From: Phycisphaeraceae bacterium
GTDB taxonomy: Bacteria; Planctomycetota; Phycisphaerae; Phycisphaerales; UBA1924
Assembly: GCA_007693965.1 (NCBI GenBank)
Contig: RECQ01000047.1
Coordinates: 1 to 64,000 of the forward strand
Direction: 5' to 3'
DNA length: 64,000 nucleotides
Made by a program: the position numbers and the translations under genes. Positions 1 through 9,803 of the stretch are shown here, one piece after another (positions within the stretch are counted from its first letter, which is position 1; each line of letters starts with the position of its first letter). The notes under the pieces are model-generated. The model worked only from the letters and a program-made list of their open reading frames with translations, ran no database searches and was not told the origin of the DNA.

Positions 1-50
1 CGCGACGCGCGCCAAAATCTGCGCCTAACACGCGCCGAACGGCGCATAAT

Positions 51-83
51 CCTCCAAGGGGAGAGGGGGGCGGAGGCTCCTGC
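51..83. repeat. GGGAGAGGG-type repeat, upstream copy
   Basis: This copy reads CTCC, then GGGGAGAGGG, then GGAGGCTCCTGC. It is an imperfect direct repeat of the segment at 542-577, which carries the same blocks in the same order. The two copies flank the DUF559 gene. The sequence to the left is cut by the window edge. Confidence 0.5.
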
Positions 84-93
84 TTCGGGTGCG

Positions 94-513
94 ATGCGCA
101 CTGTGTGGAATCAGGGGGCGCCATCGACGAGCATTCCGCCGATCAAGGAAGCAGCGTTCGAGCGAGCTGTGCGGCTGCGTAAGACGATGACGCCGCCGGA
201 GCGTCGGCTGTGGTCGCGGCTGCGAGCGGGGAGAGCGACGGGCCTCAAGTTCCGGCGTCAGCAGGTCATCGGTCCGTACATCGCTGATTTCTATTGTCAC
301 GCCGCCCGGCTCGTGGTTGAGGTCGACGGCGCCCGGCATGACGCCCGGGGCCCTTCGGATCAGCGGGGGGACGCATGGATGCAGCGTGAAGGCTTGCGCG
401 TGATGCGGATTCCTGCATACCTTGTTGTGCGTGATCCGGATCGAGTCGCCGCGAGCGTTATGGAGCGAGCGCAAGAGTTGGTCCGCGCATCGCAATCCAC
501 AGAGAATCCGTGA
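94..513 (+). CDS. DUF559 endonuclease-domain protein
   Basis: This 139-residue protein matches the DUF559 family, a compact PD-(D/E)xK nuclease fold related to very-short-patch repair (Vsr) endonucleases. The diagnostic part is residues 50-90, where YIADFYC is followed by LVVEVDGARHD, giving the acidic residues and VDG turn expected of the active site. Before it lies the usual basic helix with the TPPERRLWSRLR motif. The start at 94 is the first ATG giving a family-sized protein, but no strong Shine-Dalgarno is visible. Family members are often solitary, and no in vivo substrate is established. Copies of a GGGAGAGGG-type repeat lie on both sides (about 51-83 and 542-577), so the gene may belong to a small repeat-associated unit; that link is inference. 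Confidence 0.8.
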   Translation: MRTVWNQGAPSTSIPPIKEAAFERAVRLRKTMTPPERRLWSRLRAGRATGLKFRRQQVIGPYIADFYCHAARLVVEVDGARHDARGPSDQRGDAWMQREGLRVMRIPAYLVVRDPDRVAASVMERAQELVRASQSTENP

Positions 514-541
514 GCCACAGAGACGTCGGCGCCACAACCCA

Positions 542-719
542 CTCCCCCTGGGAGAGGGCAGGGTGAGGGCTCCTTGCCTACTCCTTCTCCTTCGCTCGAA
601 GTTCCCGGAGAGCCTGTATCACAAGCGGGCGCACAACTACAACCGAATGAGAAACAGGAGAGAGAAGGGGGAGAAGAAAGAGAAGAGGAGCCCTCTCCCC
701 GGCCCTCTCCCAGGGGGAG
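542..719. repeat. Palindromic repeat pair with perfect 18-bp arms
   Basis: CTCCCCCTGGGAGAGGGC at 542-559 is repeated exactly in inverted orientation at 702-719. The arms enclose 142 bases of purine-rich sequence without a gene. When translated, such repeats give the PLPLGEGRGEG-like peptides familiar from spurious ORFs in many genomes, so they are dispersed intergenic elements and not protein-coding. This fills most of the 334-base gap between the DUF559 gene and the dehydrogenase gene. It could act as a transcript-end hairpin or be a small non-autonomous mobile repeat. Confidence 0.7.
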
Positions 720-847
720 AGGGTGGGGGAGCGGCCTCTTGCCAGTTTGGCGGTCTGCGGAGACACTGTTCCTCCGCGCCCGGCGGCCGCGGGCATTGTG
801 TTTTCTTCGCCGCCGATGAACATCGCACTTCAGGGTGGACTTGAGAC

Positions 848-1717
848 ATGGCTGACACGGTGAAGAAGATCGGCGTCGTCGGCGCCGGACAGATGGGCGG
901 CGGGATCGCGCAGGTCGCGGCGATGGCGGGGATCGAGGTGGTCGTCCACGACGCCTTCCCCGGCGCCATCGACAAGTGCAAGGGGCTGCACAGCAAGCTT
1001 CTCGCACGCGCCGTCGAGAAGCAGAAGATCACGCAGGCCGATATGGACGGCGCCCTGAAGCGCATCAGCTACACCGAATCGCTGGACGGGTTCAAGGGCG
1101 TCGACTGGGTGGTAGAGGCGATCGTCGAGGATGCGAAGGTCAAGCACGACCTGTTCCAGAAGCTCGCGACCATGCTTCCCGATGAGAAGGTCGTCCTCGC
1201 GACGAACACCAGCTCGATCAGCATCACGCAGATCGCCGCGGCGGCGGGTGATGCGGCCCATCGCATCGTGGGCATGCACTTCTTCAACCCTGTGCCTGTC
1301 ATGCAGCTCGTCGAAGTCATCCGCGGCATGCAGACTTCCGACAACGTGGTCGACCGCACCGTCGCCCTCGCCGAGCGGATGGGCAAGACGCCGCTGAAGG
1401 CCAACGACCGCCCCGGCTTCGTGAGCAACCGCGTGCTCATGCCGCTGATCAACGAGGCGTTTCACGCGCTCATGGAGGGCGTCGCCGAGCCCGAGGCGAT
1501 CGACGGCATCATGAAGCTCGGCTGCAACCATCCGATGGGCCCGCTGCGTCTGGCCGACTTCATCGGCCTTGACACCTGCGTGCACATCATGAACGTGCTG
1601 CACGAGGGGCTGGGCAACCCGAAGTATGCGCCGTGCCCGCTGCTGAAGCAGTATGTCGCGGCGGGTCGGCTCGGCGACAAGTCCGGCGCCGGCGTGTACG
1701 ACTATTCGAAGAAATAG
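848..1717 (+). CDS. hbd: 3-hydroxybutyryl-CoA dehydrogenase
   Basis: This is a 289-residue NAD(P)-dependent 3-hydroxyacyl-CoA dehydrogenase of the single-function short form, which interconverts acetoacetyl-CoA and 3-hydroxybutyryl-CoA in the cytoplasm. The N-terminal Rossmann fold starts with IGVVGAGQMGGGIAQ (residues 8-22). The catalytic histidine lies in MHFFNPVPVMQLVEV (about 142-156), the second conserved signature is NDRPGFVSNRVL, and the C-terminal helical domain ends with the typical GRLGDKSGAGVYDY. Its length is that of the family, with no fused enoyl-CoA hydratase. No thiolase or crotonase neighbours are visible, so the pathway (butyryl-CoA or polyhydroxybutyrate type, or beta-oxidation) cannot be decided from context. 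An acyl-CoA mutase of probable isobutyryl-CoA type is encoded 5.6 kb away. Confidence 0.92.
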   Translation: MADTVKKIGVVGAGQMGGGIAQVAAMAGIEVVVHDAFPGAIDKCKGLHSKLLARAVEKQKITQADMDGALKRISYTESLDGFKGVDWVVEAIVEDAKVKHDLFQKLATMLPDEKVVLATNTSSISITQIAAAAGDAAHRIVGMHFFNPVPVMQLVEVIRGMQTSDNVVDRTVALAERMGKTPLKANDRPGFVSNRVLMPLINEAFHALMEGVAEPEAIDGIMKLGCNHPMGPLRLADFIGLDTCVHIMNVLHEGLGNPKYAPCPLLKQYVAAGRLGDKSGAGVYDYSKK

Positions 1718-1732
1718 GCCGGCTGCTGCGAT

Positions 1733-3040
1733 TCAGTTGTGCATGAACTTTGTGAGGTCCTCGACGGGCACGATCACGGGGCGCCAGAAGATCAGCAGCA
1801 GGATTCCCACCGCGAAGGCGATGGCGAAGAGCCCCGCCACCATGCCGAGCAGGCGCCGGTTGCCCAGCATCCCCACGATGCAGGTCTTGAAGATCATGTT
1901 CGACAACGAGGCGAGGATGATCGCGCGCCACGCGATGTCGGCCGAGAGGCGGTTTTCCTCGACGAGGCGGGCGGTGGAGAGGGTGATGGCGTCCATGTCG
2001 GTGAGGCCGGAGATGGCGGCGACGGCGTAGATGCCGCGGTCGTCGAAGAACTGCTTCGATGCGGCGACGGCGAAGAGCACCACGGTGTACATGACGCCGA
2101 AGACGAGGGCGAAGCGGAGCTCGCTGGGGTTCTCCTGCTCGGGCATCTCGATCTGGACGCCGCGGGTGCGGAGCCACATCGCCAGCCCCAGCGCCAGCGT
2201 GACGGCGAGCATGATGCAGACGGGCCACGCCGCCACGGGCATGAGGCTCGGCCCCACGAGTGAGATCTCGATGAGCACGCGCACGTACATCACCGCGGTG
2301 GCGAGGACGACGATCATGGCGGCGACGGGCGCCAGGTCCGGCGCGGTCGCCGCCCGGCGCGCGTAGCTGACGGTGGTGGCGGTGCTGGAGATCATGCCGC
2401 CGATGAGGCCGCTGAGCACGAGGCCGGCCTGCCTCCGGAAGAACTTGTAGCTGAGGTAGCCGCCCAGGCTGATGCCGGTGACGAGCACCACCATGAGCCA
2501 GGTGATGCGGGGGTTGAAGACTTCGAGGGGGCCGAAGGTGCGGTCGGGCAGCACGGGCAGGATGACCAGGCTGATCAGCACGAACTGCATGATGGCGCGG
2601 ACGTCCTTGTCGCCGAGCGCCTTGGCGAAGCGGCGCAGTGTCTGCTTGGCGTGCAGCAGGATGGCGACAACGGCGCCGACGGCGACGGCGATCTCGGTCG
2701 GGCCGATGACGAGGAAGGCGCCGACGAAGTACATCAGGAAGATGGCGATCTCGGTGGTGATGCCGGGCTTGTACTCGCCGCGGCGGATCTTGAAGACGTT
2801 GCTCACCGCCGTGGCGACCGCGAGCGCCAGCAGGCCGGCGCCGACGGTCCACCCGCCGAGCGGCCCGGCCATCAGCCCGGCGACGGTTCCCAGCAGTGTG
2901 ATGAGAGGGAACGTGCGAATGCCGGCGATGTGCGAAGAGACGCGCTCTCGTTGCATGCCGACGAGCAGCCCCAGCCCGAGCGAAATGCCCAGGGCCATGA
3001 AGGCGTCCGCGGAATCAATGGAGACTCCGTTCATCTTCAC
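1733..3040 (-). CDS. MgtC/SapB family membrane protein with DUF4010 C-terminus
   Basis: This is a polytopic inner-membrane protein of about 435 residues. The N-terminal MgtC/SapB block is clear: GLGLLVGMQRER, then AGIRTFPLITLLGTVAGL. The remaining two thirds are hydrophobic with many transmembrane helices and match the DUF4010 type, with SGLIGGMISSTATT and GLTDMDAITLS among the conserved polar motifs. MgtC proteins are linked to growth at low magnesium and to modulation of the membrane ATPase, but the larger MgtC-DUF4010 fusions have no firmly assigned function. The listed start is a GTG at 3040; an ATG two codons in (3034) is as likely, and neither has a clear ribosome site. The gene is convergent with the dehydrogenase gene, 15 bases apart. 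Confidence 0.8.
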   Translation of the reverse strand: MKMNGVSIDSADAFMALGISLGLGLLVGMQRERVSSHIAGIRTFPLITLLGTVAGLMAGPLGGWTVGAGLLALAVATAVSNVFKIRRGEYKPGITTEIAIFLMYFVGAFLVIGPTEIAVAVGAVVAILLHAKQTLRRFAKALGDKDVRAIMQFVLISLVILPVLPDRTFGPLEVFNPRITWLMVVLVTGISLGGYLSYKFFRRQAGLVLSGLIGGMISSTATTVSYARRAATAPDLAPVAAMIVVLATAVMYVRVLIEISLVGPSLMPVAAWPVCIMLAVTLALGLAMWLRTRGVQIEMPEQENPSELRFALVFGVMYTVVLFAVAASKQFFDDRGIYAVAAISGLTDMDAITLSTARLVEENRLSADIAWRAIILASLSNMIFKTCIVGMLGNRRLLGMVAGLFAIAFAVGILLLIFWRPVIVPVEDLTKFMHN

Positions 3041-3092
3041 AAGAATTTAGCAGAATCGGGCTTGCATGTCGCTTGGGGCGAATCTCGGCGCT

Positions 3093-3476
3093 TCAGCGGC
3101 CGAGGAACTTCTCCACCAGGACGGAACGCAGCACCGCATCGGTGATTGGTTTGTGCAGACGCTGGGCCTTGAGCAGCTCGTCGGGGAGCAGGTGGGGGCT
3201 GGAGTATCCCGTGATGAAGATGTAGGGCAACCCTCTGTTGTGCAGGCGCTCGGCGATGGGCGCACTGGTTCCGCCGCGGATGTTGATGTCGAGGATGCCT
3301 CCGGACAAGTCGCATTGATCCGCGAGTTGCTCCGCCTCTTCGACGCTCGGCGCCGGGCCGACAACATCGCACCCCCATGACTCCAGCATTCGCTTGAGCG
3401 AAGATGCGATCATGAAATTATCTTCAACGACAAGGATCCTGAGACCCTTGAGCGCCCGCGATCCGGCTGCTTCCAT
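3093..3476 (-). CDS. Single-domain response regulator
   Basis: This is a stand-alone CheY-like receiver of 127 residues. ILVVEDNFMIASSL gives the acidic pocket, GGILDINIRGG carries the phospho-acceptor aspartate, YIFITGYS the switch threonine, and LHKPIT the conserved lysine. No output domain follows. The start at 3476 (MEAAGSRALKG) is chosen because the upstream in-frame extension has no receiver homology and overlaps the kinase gene. It lies 52 bases downstream of the HWE kinase gene on the same strand, so it is probably its direct partner. Such small receivers next to HWE/HisKA_2 kinases are best known from alphaproteobacterial stress and light responses. Here the target is unknown. Confidence 0.85.
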   Translation of the reverse strand: MEAAGSRALKGLRILVVEDNFMIASSLKRMLESWGCDVVGPAPSVEEAEQLADQCDLSGGILDINIRGGTSAPIAERLHNRGLPYIFITGYSSPHLLPDELLKAQRLHKPITDAVLRSVLVEKFLGR

Positions 3477-3528
3477 TGAGCGCCTCCAATCCTCGAACGA
3501 ATGGAGGAAGCAGAAGGTGACTGGTGAA

Positions 3529-6500
3529 TCACATGGTGTGCGCGGCAGGTTTGCCTGATTCATGTTCGGGAATGATGGAGTCCAGGGGCGCTTGAAGCGT
3601 ACAGGCAAGTCCCTCTGTATGGAAGCGCATTTCGACTGTGCCGTTGAGCTCGTAGTTGACGGCGCCCTCGATCAGGTCTGACCCGAGGCCGCGGCGTGAA
3701 GGCGCCTCGACTGCTGGTCCGTCTGACTCCCGCCACTCCAGGAAGAAGGTTGGAACAGGCCCTTGATTGTCGACGTTGACCTCCTCAATTCGCCAGTGCG
3801 CTGCGACACGGCCGCCGGGGACGGAGAGCGAGCCGTACTTGGCGGCGTTGGTCGCCAGTTCATGCACCGCCATGCACAGAACCGGCGCCGCGGTGGGAGA
3901 GAGCTCGATGTCCTCGCCCTCGATGGTCACGGTCGAATCCTGATTCATGGCGTATGCCTCGAGGGTGCGCTCCATGAGTTGCCGCAGGCTGATCCCCTCC
4001 CAGCGGCTGTAGGCGAGCAGCGCGTGCATCCGGGCCAGGGCGCGGATTCTCCCGGTGAACGACTCGGCGAACTGATCGAGCGAATCGGAGACCCTGAACG
4101 TGCTCTCCGCGATTGAGAGGACAGTCGCCAAGTTGTTCTTCACACGGTGGTCGAGCTCCTGCATCATGAGCTTCTGGCGTCGCTCGGCGGCTTTCTTCTC
4201 GGTGATGTCCGTGATGCCGCCGACCATGCGGATGGGTTTGCCCTGGCTGTCGCGCAGGATGTCGCCGCGATCGTGAACGATTGCGTATGAGCCGTCGGCG
4301 CGTCTGAGTCGGTACTCCTCAGACCAGTGAACGTCATCGTCGCTGCGTCTGATGCGGTTGAGCGAAGCGGAGACCCGGGATCTGTCCTCGGGATGCACGA
4401 GGTTGGCCCACCAGTCGATTTTACTTGACTGCTCCTCGAGCGTATGTCCGAAGAGCTGAGTCATCCCCTCGCTCCACCAGATGTGGTCATGCACGAGGTC
4501 CCAGTCCCAGATGACATCCGTGGTGGCGCTGGCCACCACATGGAATCGCTCTTCGCTCAGTTTGAGGGCATTCTCCGCTTCGACTCGCTCTGTGATGTCG
4601 CGCCCCGCGGACTGAACCTCGACGAGTCGGCCCGAGTCATCGAAGACGGGCCGGTCCCGCCACTGCATCCAGCGCCGTCTTCCGGCATGATCGATGATGA
4701 GGTTTTCGTATGTGTTGACGCCGACGTTCGGCCCGGCTTGCAGCGCTGTTTCGATCATGCTCTGCTTGAAGTCGCGGGTTTCTTCCGAGACGAAGTCAAT
4801 CCACTTCCTGCCGGTGAGTTCGGCTCCGGAGTCGCCGGCGAACATTCTCTGATAGGCATCGTTGACGAACGTGAGCGTCGTATCCGGTTTCCACCGGCAC
4901 AGCAGCTCAGTCTGGGCCTCGACGACGTGGCGATACAGGGCTTCGCGGTGCGCCAGGGCCTTGCTTGCTCGCACGCGCTCGAGGAACGACCGCAGCAGAC
5001 TTGCGACGGCGTTGAGCAGGTTGCGCTCTTCGGGCAGAAATTCATCATCTCCGGCGTCGGGATCGGGGCCATCCGGATAGACGACCTCGATGCGCCCGGA
5101 TTCGCCGTGGATCGTCGTAAACTCGGCGGCGAGCATGTGCCCGGACACCGTGAAACCCCCGGTCCCATGCTCTTCTCCTGCAAAAACGACGCGAACCTCG
5201 ACGCGATCGGGAGAACGAAGCGCGCCCTTCATCACCGCCGCCACGCTGGAGAGCGCCTGGCTCGTCACGACCGAAGGGTCCTGGAGCAGGTCGAGCACCC
5301 TGTTGAGCGCCTGCATTTCCTTGACGCGCTCGTGCAGCTCCGCCAGCAGTCGCTGCTTCTCGCGCGAGGCATGCATCTGGTCCGTGATGTCGAGCGCGAA
5401 CCCGCCCACGAGTCGACGCCCATCGATGTCCCGGACAGGAAATTTCAGGATCTGCCAGATGTGATCCTGCCCATCGGGGTTGGGAATGGTTTCCTGCGTT
5501 TCAATGGTCCGGTCAGAGCTGAGCGCGAGATCGTCGTTGCTTTTGAGCTCCGCGGCGACCTCGGGCGGGAACAGGTCTGCATCAGTCCGGCCGATCACCT
5601 CTTCTGGAGTCAGCCGATATTCATTCAGAATCGTCTTGTTGAGGTAGACGTATCTGCCGCCCTCGTCCTTGAGCCACGCGCCGGCGGGGCTGTTGTTCAT
5701 GAAGGCGACGAAGCGGCCTTCGCTCTCCCGAAGTCTGTCCTCGGCGTTTTTCCGCTCGGTGATGTCCGAGACCATCGCCAGCGCGCCCTGGAATTCTGAA
5801 TTCTCATCCATGAACGGGCTGGCGATCATGTGAACCCAGATGATCCCGCCGTCGCGCCTGACCAGCCTGATGTCGACATCCTCGGCGACGCCGCGCTCCC
5901 GCCGCCTGATGAGCTCGGTCAATTCATCATCATGCTCAGGCGCGACCAGTTCGCGTGCGTCGCGGCCATGGAGCTCCTCCGGCTCATACCCGAGCATCTC
6001 GGCCATCCGGTTGTTCACGAACGTGGTGCGCCAGGACTCATCGACGACCCACACCCCCTCATGGGTGGTCTCGATGATGCGCCGGTACTGCTCCTCGCTC
6101 TGGCGCCTGGCCCGCTCCGCCGCCACCCTGTCGCTCACATCGCGGATGATGACCTGGATGGCGGATCGTCCCTCATGAATGCAGCCGCTGGCGGCGACCT
6201 CGACCTCCACCGGTGAACCATCGAGCCGCAGAAAACGCTCCTCCAGCCTCGGCACGGACTCGCCACGCTCTAGCACGGCCTGAATCCGTTCTTTGACGAT
6301 CGGGACGAACTCCGGATCAATGTGGCTGAGCGCCGGCCTGCCGATCAGATCGTCAGGCGTCGAGGCGCCCAGGATTTCGGCCGCCGCCATGTTGGCGTAG
6401 ACGAAGCGGTTGTCCTGGTTGATGAGAATGCCGACCGGGGCGCCCTCGACCAGTCGCTGGTAGCGCTGCTCGGTCTCGCGCAGGGCGGTCTCCGCGGCGC

Positions 6501-7086
6501 GCTGGCCGCTCAGATCAGTGATGAGCATGAAAGAACCTCTGATGGCTCCATGCTCATCCCTGTCCGGGGCGCATTCGAGGTTGACCGTTCGACGACCCCG
6601 CATCGTCTCGATCTCGAACTCGTACGACACGCGCTCGCCGGCCAGAGCCGCCTTGATGTGAGCTTTCAACTTCTCATCGGAGTCTGCGCCGAGGATTTCT
6701 TCCGGCGATTTTCCGATGAATGATGAGGATCGATGACCGAACCAGTCCTGGAATCGACTGTTGCCGAGTCGGATCCGCCCTTCGGAGTCAAGACGGGAAA
6801 TCAGCGCCGGAAGATTGTCGAGCAGGCCCTGGAGCTCAGTTTCTCGCGCCCGCGTGATGTGCGCCAGTCGCTTGGTGAGGAGATAGAAAATCACTCCCAT
6901 CACCAGGACAAATCCCCATCCCTTGAGCGTCTGGAACAGGCGCTCCTGCTCAATCTGCAGCCCCAGCAGTTGAGGCGTCAGATCCGAGAAGAAGATCCAG
7001 GCGAAGCCGATCAGCACGAACACCGCCGCGGCGCGGAGCGGCGTGAGTCGCATCATCCAGCTTCGGGGGTCGCGGTCGCGGTCCAT
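3529..7086 (-). CDS. Multi-PAS sensor histidine kinase, HWE family
   Basis: This is an 1185-residue hybrid-free sensor kinase. Two transmembrane helices lie at about residues 17-40 and 54-74 with only a short loop between them, so sensing is mainly cytoplasmic. Six PAS/PAC repeats follow (starting near residues 83, 212, 340, 462, 730 and 855), with a GAF-like segment near 590-720. The kinase core carries QELDHRVKNNLATV, with the phospho-accepting histidine, then HELATNAAKYGSLS as the N-box, and LEWRESDGP, which supplies the W-x-E of the HWE name. The start at 7086 is preferred over 7101 because GGAGA sits 7 bases upstream. The response regulator is 52 bases downstream. The ligand is unknown; PAS repeats may bind small molecules, haem or flavin, and none of this can be read from the sequence. 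Confidence 0.9.
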   Translation of the reverse strand: MDRDRDPRSWMMRLTPLRAAAVFVLIGFAWIFFSDLTPQLLGLQIEQERLFQTLKGWGFVLVMGVIFYLLTKRLAHITRARETELQGLLDNLPALISRLDSEGRIRLGNSRFQDWFGHRSSSFIGKSPEEILGADSDEKLKAHIKAALAGERVSYEFEIETMRGRRTVNLECAPDRDEHGAIRGSFMLITDLSGQRAAETALRETEQRYQRLVEGAPVGILINQDNRFVYANMAAAEILGASTPDDLIGRPALSHIDPEFVPIVKERIQAVLERGESVPRLEERFLRLDGSPVEVEVAASGCIHEGRSAIQVIIRDVSDRVAAERARRQSEEQYRRIIETTHEGVWVVDESWRTTFVNNRMAEMLGYEPEELHGRDARELVAPEHDDELTELIRRRERGVAEDVDIRLVRRDGGIIWVHMIASPFMDENSEFQGALAMVSDITERKNAEDRLRESEGRFVAFMNNSPAGAWLKDEGGRYVYLNKTILNEYRLTPEEVIGRTDADLFPPEVAAELKSNDDLALSSDRTIETQETIPNPDGQDHIWQILKFPVRDIDGRRLVGGFALDITDQMHASREKQRLLAELHERVKEMQALNRVLDLLQDPSVVTSQALSSVAAVMKGALRSPDRVEVRVVFAGEEHGTGGFTVSGHMLAAEFTTIHGESGRIEVVYPDGPDPDAGDDEFLPEERNLLNAVASLLRSFLERVRASKALAHREALYRHVVEAQTELLCRWKPDTTLTFVNDAYQRMFAGDSGAELTGRKWIDFVSEETRDFKQSMIETALQAGPNVGVNTYENLIIDHAGRRRWMQWRDRPVFDDSGRLVEVQSAGRDITERVEAENALKLSEERFHVVASATTDVIWDWDLVHDHIWWSEGMTQLFGHTLEEQSSKIDWWANLVHPEDRSRVSASLNRIRRSDDDVHWSEEYRLRRADGSYAIVHDRGDILRDSQGKPIRMVGGITDITEKKAAERRQKLMMQELDHRVKNNLATVLSIAESTFRVSDSLDQFAESFTGRIRALARMHALLAYSRWEGISLRQLMERTLEAYAMNQDSTVTIEGEDIELSPTAAPVLCMAVHELATNAAKYGSLSVPGGRVAAHWRIEEVNVDNQGPVPTFFLEWRESDGPAVEAPSRRGLGSDLIEGAVNYELNGTVEMRFHTEGLACTLQAPLDSIIPEHESGKPAAHTM

Positions 7087-7295
7087 TGATTCTCCGCGCA
7101 TCGGGCAGGGAAAGATCCCCCCGGGACAGGCCAGGTCCGATTATCGGGCGCCTGACCCGGGGACTCCACCCATCATCTCATCCTTCGGTCGATCCTGTCG
7201 CGCTGCGTTCCGCGCCGCCCCGGCTCGCCCGGCGGCCCCACCCGCCCGAGGAGGCGGATCCTCAAAAAACCCGCTCCCCTCGGCTACACTAGGGC

Positions 7296-9023
<1,728 letters not shown>

Positions 9024-9070
9024 GGATTGGCGTTGCGACTCCGGAGCGCGCATCACCTGGAGAGCTTGGC

Positions 9071-9319
9071 ATGCACATAGAGGACATTCGCAAGGCGAGC
9101 AGATCTGAGCCCTTCAGGCCGTTCACAGTCAATCTGGCCGACGGTCGCAGTTTTCGCGTCCAGCATCCTGAGTTTATTGCGATCCCCCCACAGGGGCGGC
9201 GCACGGTCATCGTCTTTCTGCCCGGCGATGAGGGATTCGAGATCATCGATCCGACCATGGTTGCTTCACTGACGGTCTCAGACAACGGAGAGTCGAACCA
9301 CAGTCGGAGAGCCGGCTGA
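9071..9319 (+). CDS. Small conserved protein, planctomycete-type, function unknown
   Basis: This is a protein of about 82 residues starting MHIEDIRKASRSEPFRPF, with later segments VNLADGRSFRVQHPEFIAI and VIVFLPGDEGFEIID. From memory this layout resembles a small family common in planctomycete genomes (IEEIR, PFxPFxxxLADGR, HPEF, IID); no function is assigned to it. The start at 9071 is chosen over the upstream in-frame start at 9017, which would overlap the mutase gene; GGAG at about 9059 is a reasonable ribosome site. It is soluble and probably a small beta-rich fold. It may be co-transcribed with the mutase gene 47 bases upstream. Confidence 0.65.
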   Translation: MHIEDIRKASRSEPFRPFTVNLADGRSFRVQHPEFIAIPPQGRRTVIVFLPGDEGFEIIDPTMVASLTVSDNGESNHSRRAG

Positions 9320-9710
9320 TCGTGAATGGCTGAAAGGCCGTCAGAATGATTGACGCCTTCGCGCCTGAAGAGTGTTTCGAGGCGCGTTGTCCATGCGGTC
9401 TGATCATCATGACGATGCACGGCGTTGGGATATCCGCCACGCCGCCCCCGCCGACGTCCCCGTCATCCGGCGCCGTGGGGGGACGCGTTCATGGCCCTCG
9501 GACTGACTCCCGGCGCTCTTCGAAACGTGCGCGGGCGCGTCGTCTACGCGCCGCCATTCGGCCTCGACGGAATCGACCCAGACGCGCCCCGCACATCCCC
9601 CGCAGCAGGATGACGCCAGCGACCCTCGCGCGGCGTGTGAATCCGGGGGGTTTCGGAATTCCTGGTCATGCCGCGGCCGACGACCGCCGAGGAGAAACGC
9701 ATCAATTTCA
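9320..9710. other. Intergenic stretch without a supported gene
   Basis: Several ORFs cross this stretch on both strands. They are arginine- and proline-rich and show no recognisable family, as expected of random frames in GC-rich DNA. No RNA gene or clear repeat is seen. A promoter for the next gene begins at its right end. Confidence 0.5.
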
Positions 9711-9739
9711 TTGATTCGCAACCGGCGCTTCGGTAGTCT
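9711..9739 (+). promoter_or_regulatory. Putative sigma-70-type promoter
   Basis: TTGATT at 9711-9716 and TAGTCT at 9734-9739 are separated by 17 bases. They lie 65 bases ahead of the ATG at 9804, giving a leader of roughly 55-60 bases. Confidence 0.5.
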
Positions 9740-9803
9740 GGAATTGCGTCGGAAGCACAGTCTGGCGCAGAAGCTGTCCCTTGCACAGGGGACGAGGAGT
9801 CTG

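Noticed and set aside
542-719. CRISPR array or coding repeat
   Set aside because: Only two arms exist, they are inverted, and there is no regular spacing or cas gene.
1587-2852. Long minus-strand frame overlapping the MgtC gene
   Set aside because: It is rich in Arg, His and Pro, has no family similarity and lies in another frame of a clear membrane-protein gene.
4444-5799. 451-residue plus-strand frame across the histidine kinase gene
   Set aside because: The kinase has six PAS repeats in the other strand; this frame has no domains.
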